Source: Verticillium longisporum (lineage: Eukaryota > Ascomycota > Sordariomycetes > Glomerellales > Plectosphaerellaceae). Taken from it: 64,000 nt of DNA. Every line of letters begins with the position of its first letter. The first letter of the stretch is position 1. A program made the translations under genes and the position numbers. The notes beneath the pieces are model-generated. The model had not been told where the DNA came from, made no database searches, and worked only from the letters and a program-made list of their open reading frames with translations. Below are positions 32,105 to 44,637 of the stretch, piece after piece. The stretch spans positions 1,798,001-1,862,000 of the forward strand of contig JAETXT010000010.1 in assembly GCA_019188255.1 (NCBI GenBank), given 5' to 3'.

Positions 32105-35100
32105 ATGCCAAACACATCACTGCGGCGCCCGCAAAAGGGATACCGCCGCGGCGGCAAGGTCGCCTTCCACGGCGGCCGCTCCACGAAACCCCGAACCTTC
32201 GAGGCCTCCTCCCGCGCCGAGGCCACCTCCGCCGACGAGCGCTGGGAGCGCACCCGCCTGGGCAACACGATCGACGAGGCCATGGGCTTCGCGCGCCACG
32301 AGGGCGGCGGCCGGCGGCGCGAGGGCTGGCTCGTCAACGTGCAGCCCACGGCCGTCGAGGACGACCGCAACCCCGGCGGCCGCGCCGCGCTCGACTGCTA
32401 CTTCATGGAGGACGACGGCGCGACGTTCAAGGCGACGGTCGAGTACGAGCCCTACTTTCTCGTCGCCGTCAAAAAGGGCCGCGAGAGCGAGGTCGAGGAG
32501 TGGCTCAAGCGCGTGCCCGGCGACGGCTGCGTCAAGACGATCAGGAGGGTCGAGAAGGAGGACCTGAAGGTGCCGAACCACTTGCTGGGCTACCGGCGGC
32601 CGTTCTTGGAGCTGCGGTTCCTCAACGTCAACGACTTGCTGGCGGCGCGCAGGGACATTATGCCTATTGCGGCGAAGAATAAGAAGAACGTCGATGTGAT
32701 GGAGGCGTATGCAGAGGTTGCCACGTAGGTCCCCTCCCCCCCCTGCCACTGCTCTTCGAGGGTCGGGAATACTAACGTTTTGGCAGGGCGAATGTCGACA
32801 TTGACCTTTTTGACGATTCACGAGAAGACGATAGACGAGCGAATGCTTCTTTTGCCGATGCGAGCGACTTTATTGTCGATATCCGAGAGTACGATGTGCC
32901 GTACCATGTACGAGTAATGATTGATTTGAGTATGGACCTTGGGCAATGGCTTGACAACCGAGGAGATACTGACGAACAACAGATATACGAGTGGGAAAAT
33001 GGTACTTGGTGGACTCAAAACACGGCGTCACATCGATCATCTGCAACGAGGAGCGACTGGCCATGGCCGACCCCGTGGTCATGGCCTACGATATCGAGAC
33101 GTCGAAATTGCCCCTGAAATTCCCTGACGCCGCCACGGACCAGATCATGATGATATCGTACATGATCGACGGCCAGGGTTTCCTGATTACCAATCGCGAG
33201 ATTGTCTCTGAAGACATTTCAGATTTCGAATACACGCCAAAACCCGAGTACCCAGGTGCATTCATGATTTTCAACGAGAAGGACGAGAAGAATGTCATTG
33301 AGAGATTCTTCGAGCACATCAAGGAGGCCAGACCAACTGTCATTGCAACGTACAACGGTGACTTCTTCGATTGGCCCTTCGTGGAAACGAGAGCCAGTTT
33401 CCATGGCATCGACATGTACCAGGAGATTGGCTGGAAAAAGAACAGCGAGGACCAGTACCAATGCAGCTATGGCGTGCACATGGACTGCTTCCACTGGGTC
33501 AATCGTGATTCATACCTGCCACAAGGATCGCGAGGTCTGAAAGCTGTCACAGTCGCGAAGCTCGGATACGACCCAGACGAGCTTGACCCAGAACTCATGA
33601 CGCCCTATGCCGCTGAGCGACCGCAAACCCTGGCAGAGTATTCCGTTTCCGATGCTGTTGCAACCTACTACCTGTACATGAAATACGTCCACCCGTTCGT
33701 CTTCTCCCTCTGCACAATTCTGCCGCTGGGCGGCGATGACACGCTGAGGAAAGGTACCGGCACACTTTGCGAGATGCTACTGATGGTGCAGGCGTACGAA
33801 AGGAAAATTGTGCTTCCAAACAAGCACATGGCGCCAAAAGAGGCCTTCTGGGACGGGCACTTGCTCGATTCCGAAACTTATGTTGGTGGTCACGTCGAGA
33901 GTATAGAAGCTGGTGTGTTCCGGGCCGACATACCAGTCAACTTCGCCGTGGACCCAACAGCAGTGGACGAGCTGCTCCATGACCTTGATTCAGCACTACG
34001 ATTCACCATCGAGGTCGAGGAGAAAAAGTCCATGGCTGATGTCGAGAACTACGAGGAGGTCAAGGCACAAGTAGCCGCACGACTACAGGCTCTCAAGGAG
34101 ACACCAAATCGCATGGAGCGACCCCTCATCTACCACTTGGACGTTGCTTCCATGTATCCCAACATTATGACGACTAATCGACTGCAACCCGACTCCATGG
34201 TCCAGGAATCCGACTGTGCGGCTTGCGACTTCAACAGACCGGGCAAGACCTGCGATCGACGTCTGCCATGGTCGTGGCGAGGAGAGTACATCCCTGCGAA
34301 GAGAGACGAGTACAACATGATCCGGAACGCGCTGGAAAGCGAAAAGTTCCCTGGGAAATATCCCAACTCGCCCATGCGACCGTTCCAAGACTTATCGCAA
34401 GACGAACAAACGGCTCTCATCAGGAAACGTCTGCAAATGTATTCGCAGAAGATCTACCATAAGATTCACGACTCCACCATCATAACCAAGGAAGCCATCA
34501 TTTGCCAGCGAGAGAATCCGTTCTACATCAACACGGTGCGCGACTTTCGCGACCGTCGTTACGACTACAAAGGAAAGGCGCATGTCTGGAAGGGAAAAAC
34601 ACAGGCCCTCAAGTTATCTGGTACAAGCTCTACTGAAGTTGAAGCCGCGAAGTAGATGATCTTCTTGTTTGATACGCTATAATTGGCGCACAAGTTCATT
34701 CTCTATTCCATCTACGGCTACGTCATGCGAAAGGGTTCGCGATGGTACTCGCTCGAGATGGCTGGTGTCACATGCTTGACGGGCGCGACGATTATTCAGC
34801 TTGCTCGTGGTCTTGTCGAGCGTCTTGGTCGTCCATTGGAGCTGGATACCGACGGTATCTGGTGCATGTTGCCTGCCACGTTCCCGGAGAACTTCTCGTT
34901 CAAGATGAAAGGCGGAAAGAAGGTCACTGTCTCGTACCCCTGTGTCATGTTGAACCATCTTGTCCATGCCAAGTTCACGAATCACCAGTACCAAACCCTG
35001 GTTGACGAGAAGACGTTCAAGTATGAGACGCACAGCGACAACTCCATCTTTTTCGAAGTCGACGGTCCGTACAAGGCTATGGTCTTGCCGACTTCAAAGG

Positions 35101-38100
35101 AAGAGGACAAGAACTTGAAGAAACGTTATGCTGTCTTCAACGACGATGGGAGTCTGGCAGAGCTCAAGGGTTTCGAAGTCAAGCGCCGAGGTGAGCTAAA
35201 GCTCATCAAGATCTTCCAGCAACAAATCTTCAAATTCTTCCTGGAAGGCACAACGCTGGCCGAGTGTTACACGGCCGTTGCAAAGGTGGCTAACCGCTGG
35301 CTCGACATCCTTCACAGCAAGGGCGCATCGCTCGAGGACGAGGAGCTGATGGAGCTGATTTCGGAGAACCGAAGCATGTCCAAGACATTGGAGGAGTACG
35401 GCTCGCAGAAATCAACATCCATCACAACGGCCAAGCGCTTAGCCGACTTCTTGGGTGAACAAATGGTCAAAGACAAGGGTCTGAACTGCAAGTTCATCAT
35501 CTGCGCAAGACCAAAAATGCACCTGTCACAGAACGAGCCGTGCCGGTAGCAATCTTTTCTGCGGAGGAGCAGACGAAGCGGGCGTATCTCAAGAAGTGGC
35601 TCAAAGAAGAGCCCGCTGACACTGATCCTCGGGCTCTTCTCGACTGGGACTACTATCTCGAGCGTCTGGGCTCCGTCATTCAAAAGCTCATCACCATTCC
35701 TGCCGCACTGCAGAAAGTCCGGAACCCAGTGCCTCGAGTGCCTCACCCCGACTGGCTTCAGCGCAGGATTAATATCAAGGACGACAAGATGAAGCAGAAA
35801 AAGATGACAGATATGTTTACCAAGGGACCCCTTGAAGACATCACAAACCTGAATGGACGTGGTGCAGAAGATATGGAAGATTTCGGAACGAAGCTGCTCA
35901 AGCCCAAGACTGTAACGTCCCTCGTTGCAGCATCGCAGTCTGCAGCAACGTCGCAGAAGAGAAAGTCCCCCGAACCGACAGAGTCACTAGATCCTTTCGC
36001 TGCGTTACCCAAAACTATGCCTTCGCCTTCAGAGAACTACCCTGCCTTCCTCGAGTATCAGAAGCAGAAATGGAAGATCCAGAGACAAGCACGCATCCAA
36101 CGACGCAAACTGTTTGGTGACAGACGCAACAATATGCAGAGCAATATCCAGACAACGTTCATGCACCAAGCTCACAACACATTCACCAACAACTGGCACT
36201 TGTTGCACTTGAAAACGACGGAGACACCGGGTGTCGTTAACGCCTACGTTCTTATTCATGCCAAGATTCACACAGTCAAGATCAAGGTGCCACGCGTGGT
36301 GTTCCTCAATTTGAAGAGTAATGACATGCCTGATGTCGATATTGCTGGCTGTGAAGTGGAACAAGTCAACCATACGCTTCCCAACGGCCACTCATCAACA
36401 CATCTCTTCAAGCTCACGGTGCCTGAGGATGTTTACTTCAACGAGGCCGACAGCTTCTCCACACTGTTCAACCACCCCAGTGTGGAAGGTGTCTATGAGA
36501 AGAATTTGCCCCTCAATATCCGTGCTGTACTTCAGCTTGGCAACATTTGTACCGTTGATGAAACCAAGGATGGGGTTCTTGGCAAAGGTCTTGACGAGGG
36601 CTTCGACCTTGTCGGGTTGATGCGACCTCTGAAACCCAAGCCGTATCTGGAAGCCTCTCCCCTGGCCTATCTTTACATCTCTCAGATCTCCGCGGGCGAA
36701 CGCCAAATCTTCGGTCTCTTCTCCACAACCAACAGCCAGGCACACATCGTCATCCTGAACAAGAGTAGAGACTCGGGACAAGAGCTACCAAATGTTTCCA
36801 GGATATACACGGATACCCTCAAGCAGCGCGACCAAGAAGCGGAGGGCACCAACTGGCAGGAGTGCTTCCCGTACCAGGAGAAGCTCAATTTCAAGATCAC
36901 CCAAGTCACGACACGGAGGAAACTTCACCTTGAACTCGGCGACATTGTCAAGAAGCTGCGTAAGGACGAGGTCACACCGCTGATGCTCGTCATTCAATCA
37001 TCACAACGGAACCATTTGATCTCGGAAGTACCCGTCCTCAGTGAATTCCCCGTCCTAGCTTTGAAGTACGACACGACCGACAGCTCGCTGCCGCCCCTCG
37101 GCTGGCAGACTGTTGCAGCCAGAAGGCTTGTAGGCCATTACCTTGGTCTGGGATCATGGGTTATGCATCTCATGTCTCTCGCGAGATACGGCGATGTTCC
37201 ACTTTGCAACCTGGAAAGGGACGACCCACGCTTCTTGATCGACATTGCCTACGCCAGACGACTTCAAAACAACAATGTTGTCCTGTGGTGGTCCGCCAGC
37301 CCACGTCCGGATCATGCTGGTTACGAAAAGGACGATGTCACGGGTCCCCTGGAAACAGTCTCCATGCCGAACGTCAACAAACCCGGCACTTTTGCTTCTG
37401 TCTGCATCGATCTTGAGGTCCGCAATCTGGCCATCAATACGATTCTGACCTCCTCTTTGATTAATGATCTTGAGGGCGCTGACTCTGTGTCTTTTAACCC
37501 TGCCGCGGAGGCTGGAGCAAACGCTGATGAGGTCATCTCGTTCGATAATGCGTTCGCCAACGCAGGAGTACTGGTTCTGCGAGAGATGGTCAAGGCGTGG
37601 TGGGTAGAGGCCTGCAAGGGCAACACCATGGCCGATGTCATGGTGCAGCATCTTGTGCGTTGGGTTGAGAGTCCTGATTCCTTCCTCTACGACCGCGCAC
37701 TGCACTACTACGTGCAAATGATGTCGCGCAAAGCCTTCCAGCAGCTTATGGGCGATTTCCGCAAGGTCGGTAGCCAAGTCATCTTTGCCAACTCGAATCG
37801 TCTGCTTTTGCAGACCACGAAAGCTGAAGTCGGAACCGCGTACGCCTACAGCAACTACGTCATCAAGTCAATCAAGAGCAAGCCCCTGTTCCACTTTATT
37901 GATCTCGAGATCAAGGAGTACTGGGACTACCTCGTCTGGTATGATGAGTTCAACTATGGAGGCAAGGCGTGCCAGGAGGTCGTCGAGGCGGACAACCAGA
38001 ACCTCGAGACGATTATGCATTGGCAAATGTCTACCTTCCTTCCCGAGCGTCTTCAGCCCATTTTCCAAGAATGGGTCATTGAGTTCATCAACCTCATGCA

Positions 38101-38917
38101 CCGCAACAAACGGGCCTTTGATATTGAGGACTTCTCCACCCAGCGTCTGACCCAGCTACCACCCTCCCGCAAAGACCCGAACGACGAGAGTGCCCTCCTT
38201 CTCGGCAAGAGCTTCGAGAAGCCCCTTAAAAAGACCATCTCGAACCTTCTCGCTGTTCAGAAGCGCGAGCTCCTCCACCCCGAACTCGCGGGCGACTATT
38301 CCTTCCCTGTTCTCCCTGGATCCCATCTCGCCACCTATACCGACGGCGCCGGTGCACGCTCCGGCCCGCTTCTCGAGCTCGTCAAGTCTCTCATGCAAGT
38401 CCTCAGCCTGGACCGCAATATCACGCTGGAGGCGCGCCTGCTGCGCAAGGAGCTCCTCGCCATGTTTGACGTCCGCGAGTTCTCCAAGGGCGCGACGTTC
38501 CAGAACCCGAGCGCCAGCCTCAAGATGCCGCAGCTCAGCTGCGACGTGTGCACCATGGCGCGTGACATGGACTTCTGTCGCGACGCCGACCTGCTGCCCG
38601 ACCAGGGGCAGACGCACAAGCCTTGGCGGTGCGGGTTCTGCGAGGCCGAGTATGACCGCAACACTATCGAGGAGAGGCTCATCGCGCAGGTCGAAGGGTT
38701 CGCCGTCGAGTGGGCGAGCCAGGACGTGCAGTGCGAAAAGTGCCGCGCGCTGAGACTGAACGAGTTCATGGAGCACTGCGTCTGCAGCGGCGCGTGGGTC
38801 GAGAGCGTGAGCCGTGAAGACATATTGAAGAAGGTTGCAGTGTACGGAAACGTGGCCAAATTTTACGGCTTGAGGATGTTGAAGGAGGTGGTCGAAGGCT
38901 TGAAGGCTGGGTTGTAG
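32105..38917 (+). CDS. POL2: DNA polymerase epsilon catalytic subunit (two stops, one frameshift)
   Basis: Leading-strand replicative polymerase. Exons are 32105..32724, 32787..32929 and 32983..38917; about 2,232 codons, normal for Pol2. Visible parts: exonuclease motifs [23 protein letters not shown] and [17 protein letters not shown]; polymerase motif [11 protein letters not shown]; the Cys cluster [13 protein letters not shown]; motif C ELDTDGIW; the inactive second polymerase half; and C-terminal zinc/Fe-S cysteines ([32 protein letters not shown]). Three defects occur in this copy. TAG at 34653 and TAA at 34680 interrupt the motif-B region, where Kx3NSxYG reads [11 protein letters not shown]. 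An A run at 35513-35517 is one base short, since [18 protein letters not shown] spans two frames. The rest is intact to the stop at 38917, so a long-dead pseudogene is unlikely. I favour local consensus errors. Confidence 0.92.
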
Positions 38918-39178
38918 AGCCGCGGATTGGCTTTTTGGGGGCAACGGGACGACAGGCGATATCACGCCGTTCAAAGGTTGAGGCTGGAGTTCGTTTTACA
39001 GGAGCGTGGCCTCAAAGTTGGTATCAGGGTTATGTGAAGTCATCATATCGTAATTCATTACATCTCATCAGATCACTTGCTTGCTCGTCTGCGCACCACC
39101 CACTATTGCGATCTCTGCAGTGTCGCCTCGACTGTTGGGACAGATCCATGAATTCGAACGTTGCTCTTCAAGGTACTG

Positions 39179-41716
39179 TCAAAGTATGCAGAGACGAGTT
39201 GACCGCATAAATGTATACCGTGTCTTCCTGTCCATGACGCCGTCAAGATAGCATGTTCCAATCATCTCCATGCCCATTTTCTCGGTCATCTGGCTGTTTT
39301 GCATGGTAAATTCGACCGTGCTTTGGGGGTCTTTATGCATGTCGCACCTCAACACCGCCGGCATTGTGGCGCCAGGAATGGCGAAGACATGATCTTTGCC
39401 ACTCTTGACGTTCAAGGGGGCGAGCCCGAAGCAGCCTCGGCGCGTCATGATGGGCCGACATATCGAGGACATGGATGCCATAACCTCACGAACGACGAGC
39501 CTAGCGTGGGCCATTTCTGCATCAGGCGGGGTGTCTTCGCCGGGCGGGAGATTGAAAATATGTATGGGGTTCTCATTGTGAATCATGTCGTTTCCCCAGT
39601 CCTTGACGTCTGATGCCGCTTCTAGAGAGAATGTATCCCAAACCGGCCAGAAAATGAGGTGCATGGCCTCAGTCCTGGGGCAGCCCTCTTCTCTTGTGAA
39701 TACAAAATCGAACAAATCTTTCTGTCCAGAGCGGACTCCTGCGGCCTTTCTAGAAGACGCAGTCATCTCCACAGAGGGCTCGACGAATCTCCAGCCAAGA
39801 ATTTGTAGGGCGACGCACGAAACGATGAACTCTTGGCGGCTTTCGGGAAGGATTCGATACCAGGAGCTGTGCATGCCGTCAAAACCGGTGGGGTCTTGGA
39901 AAACGCCAGAGCAGAGAACCCGGCCCAAGTCATCCAGGAGCGGTCTTTCTATGTCAAAGCTTCGATCAGATCTTCGGATGTCCAGGAAGCCATCGGCGAA
40001 ATGCCTTAGCATTTCCATCAGCGCGGCTGATTCATTGCACAGCTTGGGAATGAGAGCATCAAAACATCCCGTGATTGTGTCGATGAACTCGCCTTCGGTG
40101 AGCAGAGCTACTTGAGGTTTGAATCCGTCGAGGAGGCCGCTACGTTGGCGCTGCAGCTTCGAAACGAAGCTGGTCGTCAACGCCTGGCCATCGTCAATGT
40201 CCACTGTCTCGCCAACCCGAACAACCCAATCATATTTACGGACCCAGGCCAAAGCCAAGCGCCAGGGCTTGCTCAGGACGGGCGCAAATCGTGTGTTCTG
40301 CAACAGATCACGACAATGTTCTTGAGTGGTGGTCTTGTCTTTCTCGTCGGTCAGATAGGCTGCCTCGCCAGCGCTGAAAAGGATCGGTAGTTTCCAACTC
40401 AAGTGGTGAGGGTCATAGGCTGCCGTGTCGTTGGACCAATCCGGAACCCACGAAGGGATATCGTGTCGGGACTTTGACAGAAGGTCGCCTGTGGTAACCC
40501 AAAAGATACCAGTCGTTCTCATGATTGTGAAGGAAACATGAGTAAATAAGTGGTGGACAGTGCATGCGTAGTCTGGGCTGATGCTGTCGTTGAGAAAGCT
40601 TCCCATGTCTTGACGTAGCTGCAGCAGCGCGATGACTTTGTCTCTTGGCTCCGATGATCGCCTGTTGCGAAACATTCTCAAAAGCCAAAGCAGAGCACTT
40701 CCCATGGAAAGAGCAAGATAGTCGTACCGCCCCTGAAGTGGCGAGCGCCTCGTGCCGTGGACCAGATTGTCAATACGGGTTGAGCGGATCTCTCGAAGCT
40801 TGCTGAGTGTGTTAATCTTTGTGGCGAGCAAGGACATGACCTTCATGTTCTCCTGACGCGGGTGTGAGGGAAGCGCTATCCTCTCGAGACGAGACCTAGC
40901 CCGTTCGAGGGCCTCGAAGGGTAGTGTGATCTTTCCATATGTCAAACGGAGTACTCGCGCAACCCCAGCTTCTTGCACGATCCACATGCGGTCCCACCAC
41001 GGCGATATTGCGAAAGCACGCAAGTGTTCGAATAGGGCTTTCAATTTTGCGATTTCCAAAGCTCTACTCGCGTTGGACGTCTCAGGCTTGTTAAACAAGA
41101 TCTGATTGTCAGTGATGCGCTTCAGCCAAGATGCCTGCGAAAGAGCTGCCAGAAGGCAAAATGCGTATAGGTTGAGCTGATGGCCTGTCATGAAACTTAA
41201 TTTCGTTGCGGCTGGCCAGTCCCTGAACAGGACCTGTTGGATAATCTCATCGTCTCTTGCGTCGCCGTTGAGATGCACGTGCGGGTGTGCTCCCAGCTGC
41301 TTGAAATGCTGGTTGTACCGTGGATGGCTGCGATCCAAAGAGTCGCCCAGGTAGGCATGTACATCTTCCGCCCAATAGAACAGGTCGTGCATCAAAGTGA
41401 CCTGATGTGTCTTCTCTCCAACATTGGTCTGATCGATGCAGAGCGAGTCGACCCAGATGACGACGCTGTCGTTTTGCGATCGCAATGTGCGGAGGGCGTG
41501 GTCAAGATTAAAGGTGATGTACTGAACTTCGTTATTGACCATGATGGTTTGTGATCGCCTGCTCGTTCCCCACGTGTAAGACAGTGCAGTGAAGCGATGG
41601 TGCTCGGAGGCCATGTAGAGAGTGGCGACGAGGTCATCATCCCACCGGCCAGGCATGAGCTTGAGGAGCCGGAATTGGCTCCCCTTGGGGCTCTCGAGAT
41701 ACAGCGTGCTCGACAT
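39179..41716 (-). CDS. HET-domain (heterokaryon incompatibility) protein
   Basis: Uninterrupted frame of 845 aa from MSSTLYLESPKGSQFRLLKL; the frame continues to an upstream ATG at 41914 that adds 66 residues of doubtful value. HET-domain motifs are in order: FTALSYTWG (about 55-65), VVIWVDSLCIDQTN (about 100), a middle segment AEDVHAYLGD, and SPWWDRMWIVQEAGVAR (about 250). The long C-terminal part has PRDKVIALLQL and PDYACTVHHLFTHVSF, common in fungal HET proteins, and GATMPAVLR near the end. Such proteins trigger cell death upon fusion of unlike individuals, and some act in defence; the partner is unknown. The gene sits near the edge of the housekeeping block, inserted between POL2 and CCT7. 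Confidence 0.88.
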   Translation of the reverse strand: MSSTLYLESPKGSQFRLLKLMPGRWDDDLVATLYMASEHHRFTALSYTWGTSRRSQTIMVNNEVQYITFNLDHALRTLRSQNDSVVIWVDSLCIDQTNVGEKTHQVTLMHDLFYWAEDVHAYLGDSLDRSHPRYNQHFKQLGAHPHVHLNGDARDDEIIQQVLFRDWPAATKLSFMTGHQLNLYAFCLLAALSQASWLKRITDNQILFNKPETSNASRALEIAKLKALFEHLRAFAISPWWDRMWIVQEAGVARVLRLTYGKITLPFEALERARSRLERIALPSHPRQENMKVMSLLATKINTLSKLREIRSTRIDNLVHGTRRSPLQGRYDYLALSMGSALLWLLRMFRNRRSSEPRDKVIALLQLRQDMGSFLNDSISPDYACTVHHLFTHVSFTIMRTTGIFWVTTGDLLSKSRHDIPSWVPDWSNDTAAYDPHHLSWKLPILFSAGEAAYLTDEKDKTTTQEHCRDLLQNTRFAPVLSKPWRLALAWVRKYDWVVRVGETVDIDDGQALTTSFVSKLQRQRSGLLDGFKPQVALLTEGEFIDTITGCFDALIPKLCNESAALMEMLRHFADGFLDIRRSDRSFDIERPLLDDLGRVLCSGVFQDPTGFDGMHSSWYRILPESRQEFIVSCVALQILGWRFVEPSVEMTASSRKAAGVRSGQKDLFDFVFTREEGCPRTEAMHLIFWPVWDTFSLEAASDVKDWGNDMIHNENPIHIFNLPPGEDTPPDAEMAHARLVVREVMASMSSICRPIMTRRGCFGLAPLNVKSGKDHVFAIPGATMPAVLRCDMHKDPQSTVEFTMQNSQMTEKMGMEMIGTCYLDGVMDRKTRYTFMRSTRLCIL

Positions 41717-42403
41717 GGCTGTGGGTGCGATGAGAGTCCGTACATTGAGAGACTCAAATGAGATGGAGAGATCACGAGTCTTGACTGCACCCATGAGAAA
41801 GCTGCCAGGCAGCCGCGGGGCAGTGCTGTGCGACAGGATGATCCACGGCTCCTTAGTGTGTCTGACTGGGTTCCTGCAGACCTGCATTCTGCAGTTGACT
41901 GCAACGCCAATCAATCATTGCAGCACGACCGCAGGCGAGGCTGCTGCAGAAGGCGCTTATTATGGTTGCGTTCCAGACATCTCATGCTTTCGACGAGGTG
42001 CATCTTGAAGATAAACATCTGTGCTTCCTGGCTGTGGTTCTTGACTGAAGAAATCGACCAGGCTGCTTCTCGATACAGGCATATGCGGGACGGCAGGCTT
42101 TGCTGTTCTCTGCAAGATCAAGATGCGGCAGCGTGAAGATTGGATCGTGGAATACATCGTGGAATGCCATGGAGCGACCTGGTAAAACAAGCGGTGACAG
42201 ACCCCTCCTTACATAATCCTTCGAATGGTCTGTGCGTCGAGTCGCGAAAGGCTGCAACAATTTTTTGGAGCTCCAGAAGCTTCATCACTTCCCACGGTCC
42301 GAAATTCGACTCCCGCACCCTACGACGAATACGGCCAAGACGACGACGAAACGGACGAAACGAGACCCTCGAATCCTACGAATCTTCCAGTTTTGCTTTC
42401 ATC
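41717..42403. promoter_or_regulatory. Divergent promoter, HET protein / CCT eta
   Basis: About 690 bp; part may encode the optional N-terminal extension of the HET protein (41717-41914). Other ORFs here are short and overlap on both strands. Confidence 0.35.
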
Positions 42404-44304
42404 ATGTCGTTCGGCGGAATGACCCCGACCATCGTGGTCCTGAAAGAAGGTTGCTAAGAGACAGCCCCCCTCTACCCCCCTACTCCCCACCCCCACTGCC
42501 CAAGCATAATAAGCAAGCAACCAGAAGCCTATGCCAGACGAGATGTAGCTGACCAGGATACTTATTTGGCAGGAACCGATACCTCCCAGGGCAAGGGACA
42601 GATTGTCTCCAACATCAACGCCTGCTTGGCCGTTCAAGCCACTATCAAGTCGACACTCGGTCCTTACGGCGGTGACCTGTTGATGGTCGACGAGAATGGC
42701 AGGCAAACCATCACCAACGACGGTGCCACCGTCATGAAGGTGGGCAATCCGCCGCACATATTCCATAGGGTACAGCCCACTGACGGGCTCATAGCTCCTC
42801 GACATTGTCCACCCTGCAGCCCGAATCCTCGTCGACATTGCACGATCGCAAGATGCCGAAGTCGGTGACGGCACCACATCTGTCGTCGTCCTGGCCGGCG
42901 AGATCCTGAAGGAGACCAAGGAGCATGTAGAGCAGGGTGTCAGCTCACAGATCATCATCAAGGGCCTGCGGAGGGCAGCGTCCATGGCCGTCAACAAGAT
43001 CAAGGAGATTGCGGTTGACACGAACGAGGGCAACCGAAGGGAAACGCTCAGCAAGCTGGCCGGCACCGCCATGACCAGCAAGCTGATCAAGAGGAACACT
43101 ACTTTCTTCACCAAGAGTAAGTTTGTGTGTGGTCCCGTTGATAGAACAGAACTGACGAGACGAAGTGGTTGTCGATGCTGTGTTGTCCCTCGACCAAGAC
43201 GACCTCAACGAGCGCCTCATTGGCATCAAGAAGATTCCCGGTGGATCTCTGACTGATTCCCTGTTTGTCAACGGTGTCGCCTTTAAGAAGACCTTCTCCT
43301 ATGCCGGTTTCGAGCAGCAGCCCAAGTCGTTCGAGAAGCCCAAGATTGTGTGCCTGAACGTCGAGCTCGAGCTCAAGGCCGAGAAGGACAACGCTGAGGT
43401 GCGCGTTGAACAGGTGTCCGAGTACCAGGCCATTGTCGACGCCGAGTGGCAGATCATCTACAAGAAGCTTGAAGCCATCCACGCCACTGGCGCAAAGGTC
43501 GTTCTCAGCAAGCTCCCCATCGGCGATCTTGCGACGCAGTACTTTGCCGACAGCGACATCTTCTGCGCTGGCCGCGTTGCCGCCGAGGATATGGAGCGCG
43601 TCGTCCAGGCCACCGGCGCCGTCACCCAGTCTACCTGCTCTGACATTCTGCACGAGCACTTGGGTACCTGCGGCAGCTTCGACGAGAGACAGATTGGTGG
43701 CGAGCGCTTCAACTTCTTCGAAGACTGCCCCGAAGCCAAGACGTGCACGCTCGTGCTGCGCGGTGGTGCTGAGCAGTTCATTGCTGAAGTGGAACGTTCC
43801 CTGCACGACGCCATCATGATCGTCAAGCGCGCCATCAAGAACCACACCATTGTCGGCGGCGGAGGTGCCACCGAGATGGAGGTCTCCGCGTACCTCCACC
43901 GCTTCGCCGACCGCGACGTCTCCCACAAGCAACAGGCCATCATCAAGAGCTTCGCCAAGGCGCTCGAGGTGATCCCGCGCCAGCTCTGCGAGAACGCCGG
44001 CTTCGACGCCACCGATATTCTCAACAAGCTCCGCGTCGAGCACCGCAAGGGCAAGACCTGGGCCGGTGTTGACTTTAACAACGAGGGCGTCGCCGACATG
44101 ATGGAGCGCTTCGTGTGGGAGCCCGCACTCGTCAAGATTAACGCCATCCAGGCCGCCACCGAGGCGAGTTGCCTGATCCTAGGCGTCGACGAGACGATCC
44201 GCAACGAGGAGAGCCAGAAGCCCCAGGCCCCGGGACAGGCGCTGCCGCAGGGAGCGGCGCAGAGGGCGCTTCGCGGCAGGGGACGGGGTATGCCTAGGCG
44301 GTGA
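42404..44304 (+). CDS. CCT7: T-complex protein 1 subunit eta
   Basis: Exons 42404..42449, 42573..42739, 42795..43116 and 43166..44304, giving 557 aa. It starts [16 protein letters not shown] and continues [21 protein letters not shown]. It has the chaperonin motifs [29 protein letters not shown], the nucleotide site [14 protein letters not shown], the [16 protein letters not shown] loop and [16 protein letters not shown], with an Arg/Gly-rich C-terminus ([10 protein letters not shown]). These identify the eta subunit of the cytosolic CCT chaperonin. All four exons are in frame without any defect. It marks the end of the conserved block; accessory DNA starts right after its 3' end. Confidence 0.94.
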
Positions 44305-44518
44305 AAAGGTGGTGGGGTGAGCGGACGCGCGTGGTTTGTATGATACCTACTTAGAACTGGTCATCAAATAGACTGGGCGGGCCGTGGGCATAGACCCTTG
44401 ACAAATGTATTTGTATGGGACAGTGACGTCGCGAGAAAGGAGTGGGTGGGACTGCAGAAGGTCGCCAAGCATCGCCAGCCCTTTCCCAATATGATGCTTG
44501 CGCTACCTTTAATTAAGC

Positions 44519-44637
44519 ACATACGACCATACCTACTGGAGAACTCGGGATCCCGTCCGCTCTCCCATAGATAAGCCAGTAAGGGTCGGACTAGTAGTTG
44601 GGTGGGTGACCACCAGCGAATCCCTGATGTTGTATGT
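44519..44637 (+). rRNA. 5S ribosomal RNA
   Basis: 119 nt beginning ACATACGACC and ending GTTGTATGT, which pair as helix I. It carries the internal control region AGTAGTTGGGTGGGTGACC and the CCAGCGAATCCCTG arm of fungal 5S RNA. A T6 run (44637-44642) follows as Pol III terminator. Dispersed single 5S genes are usual in Pezizomycotina. The identical second copy is on the other strand at 46557-46675. Confidence 0.93.

Noticed and set aside
43108..44043. Minus-strand ORF of 311 codons in CCT7
   Set aside because: Antisense shadow of the CCT eta last exon, which is certain.
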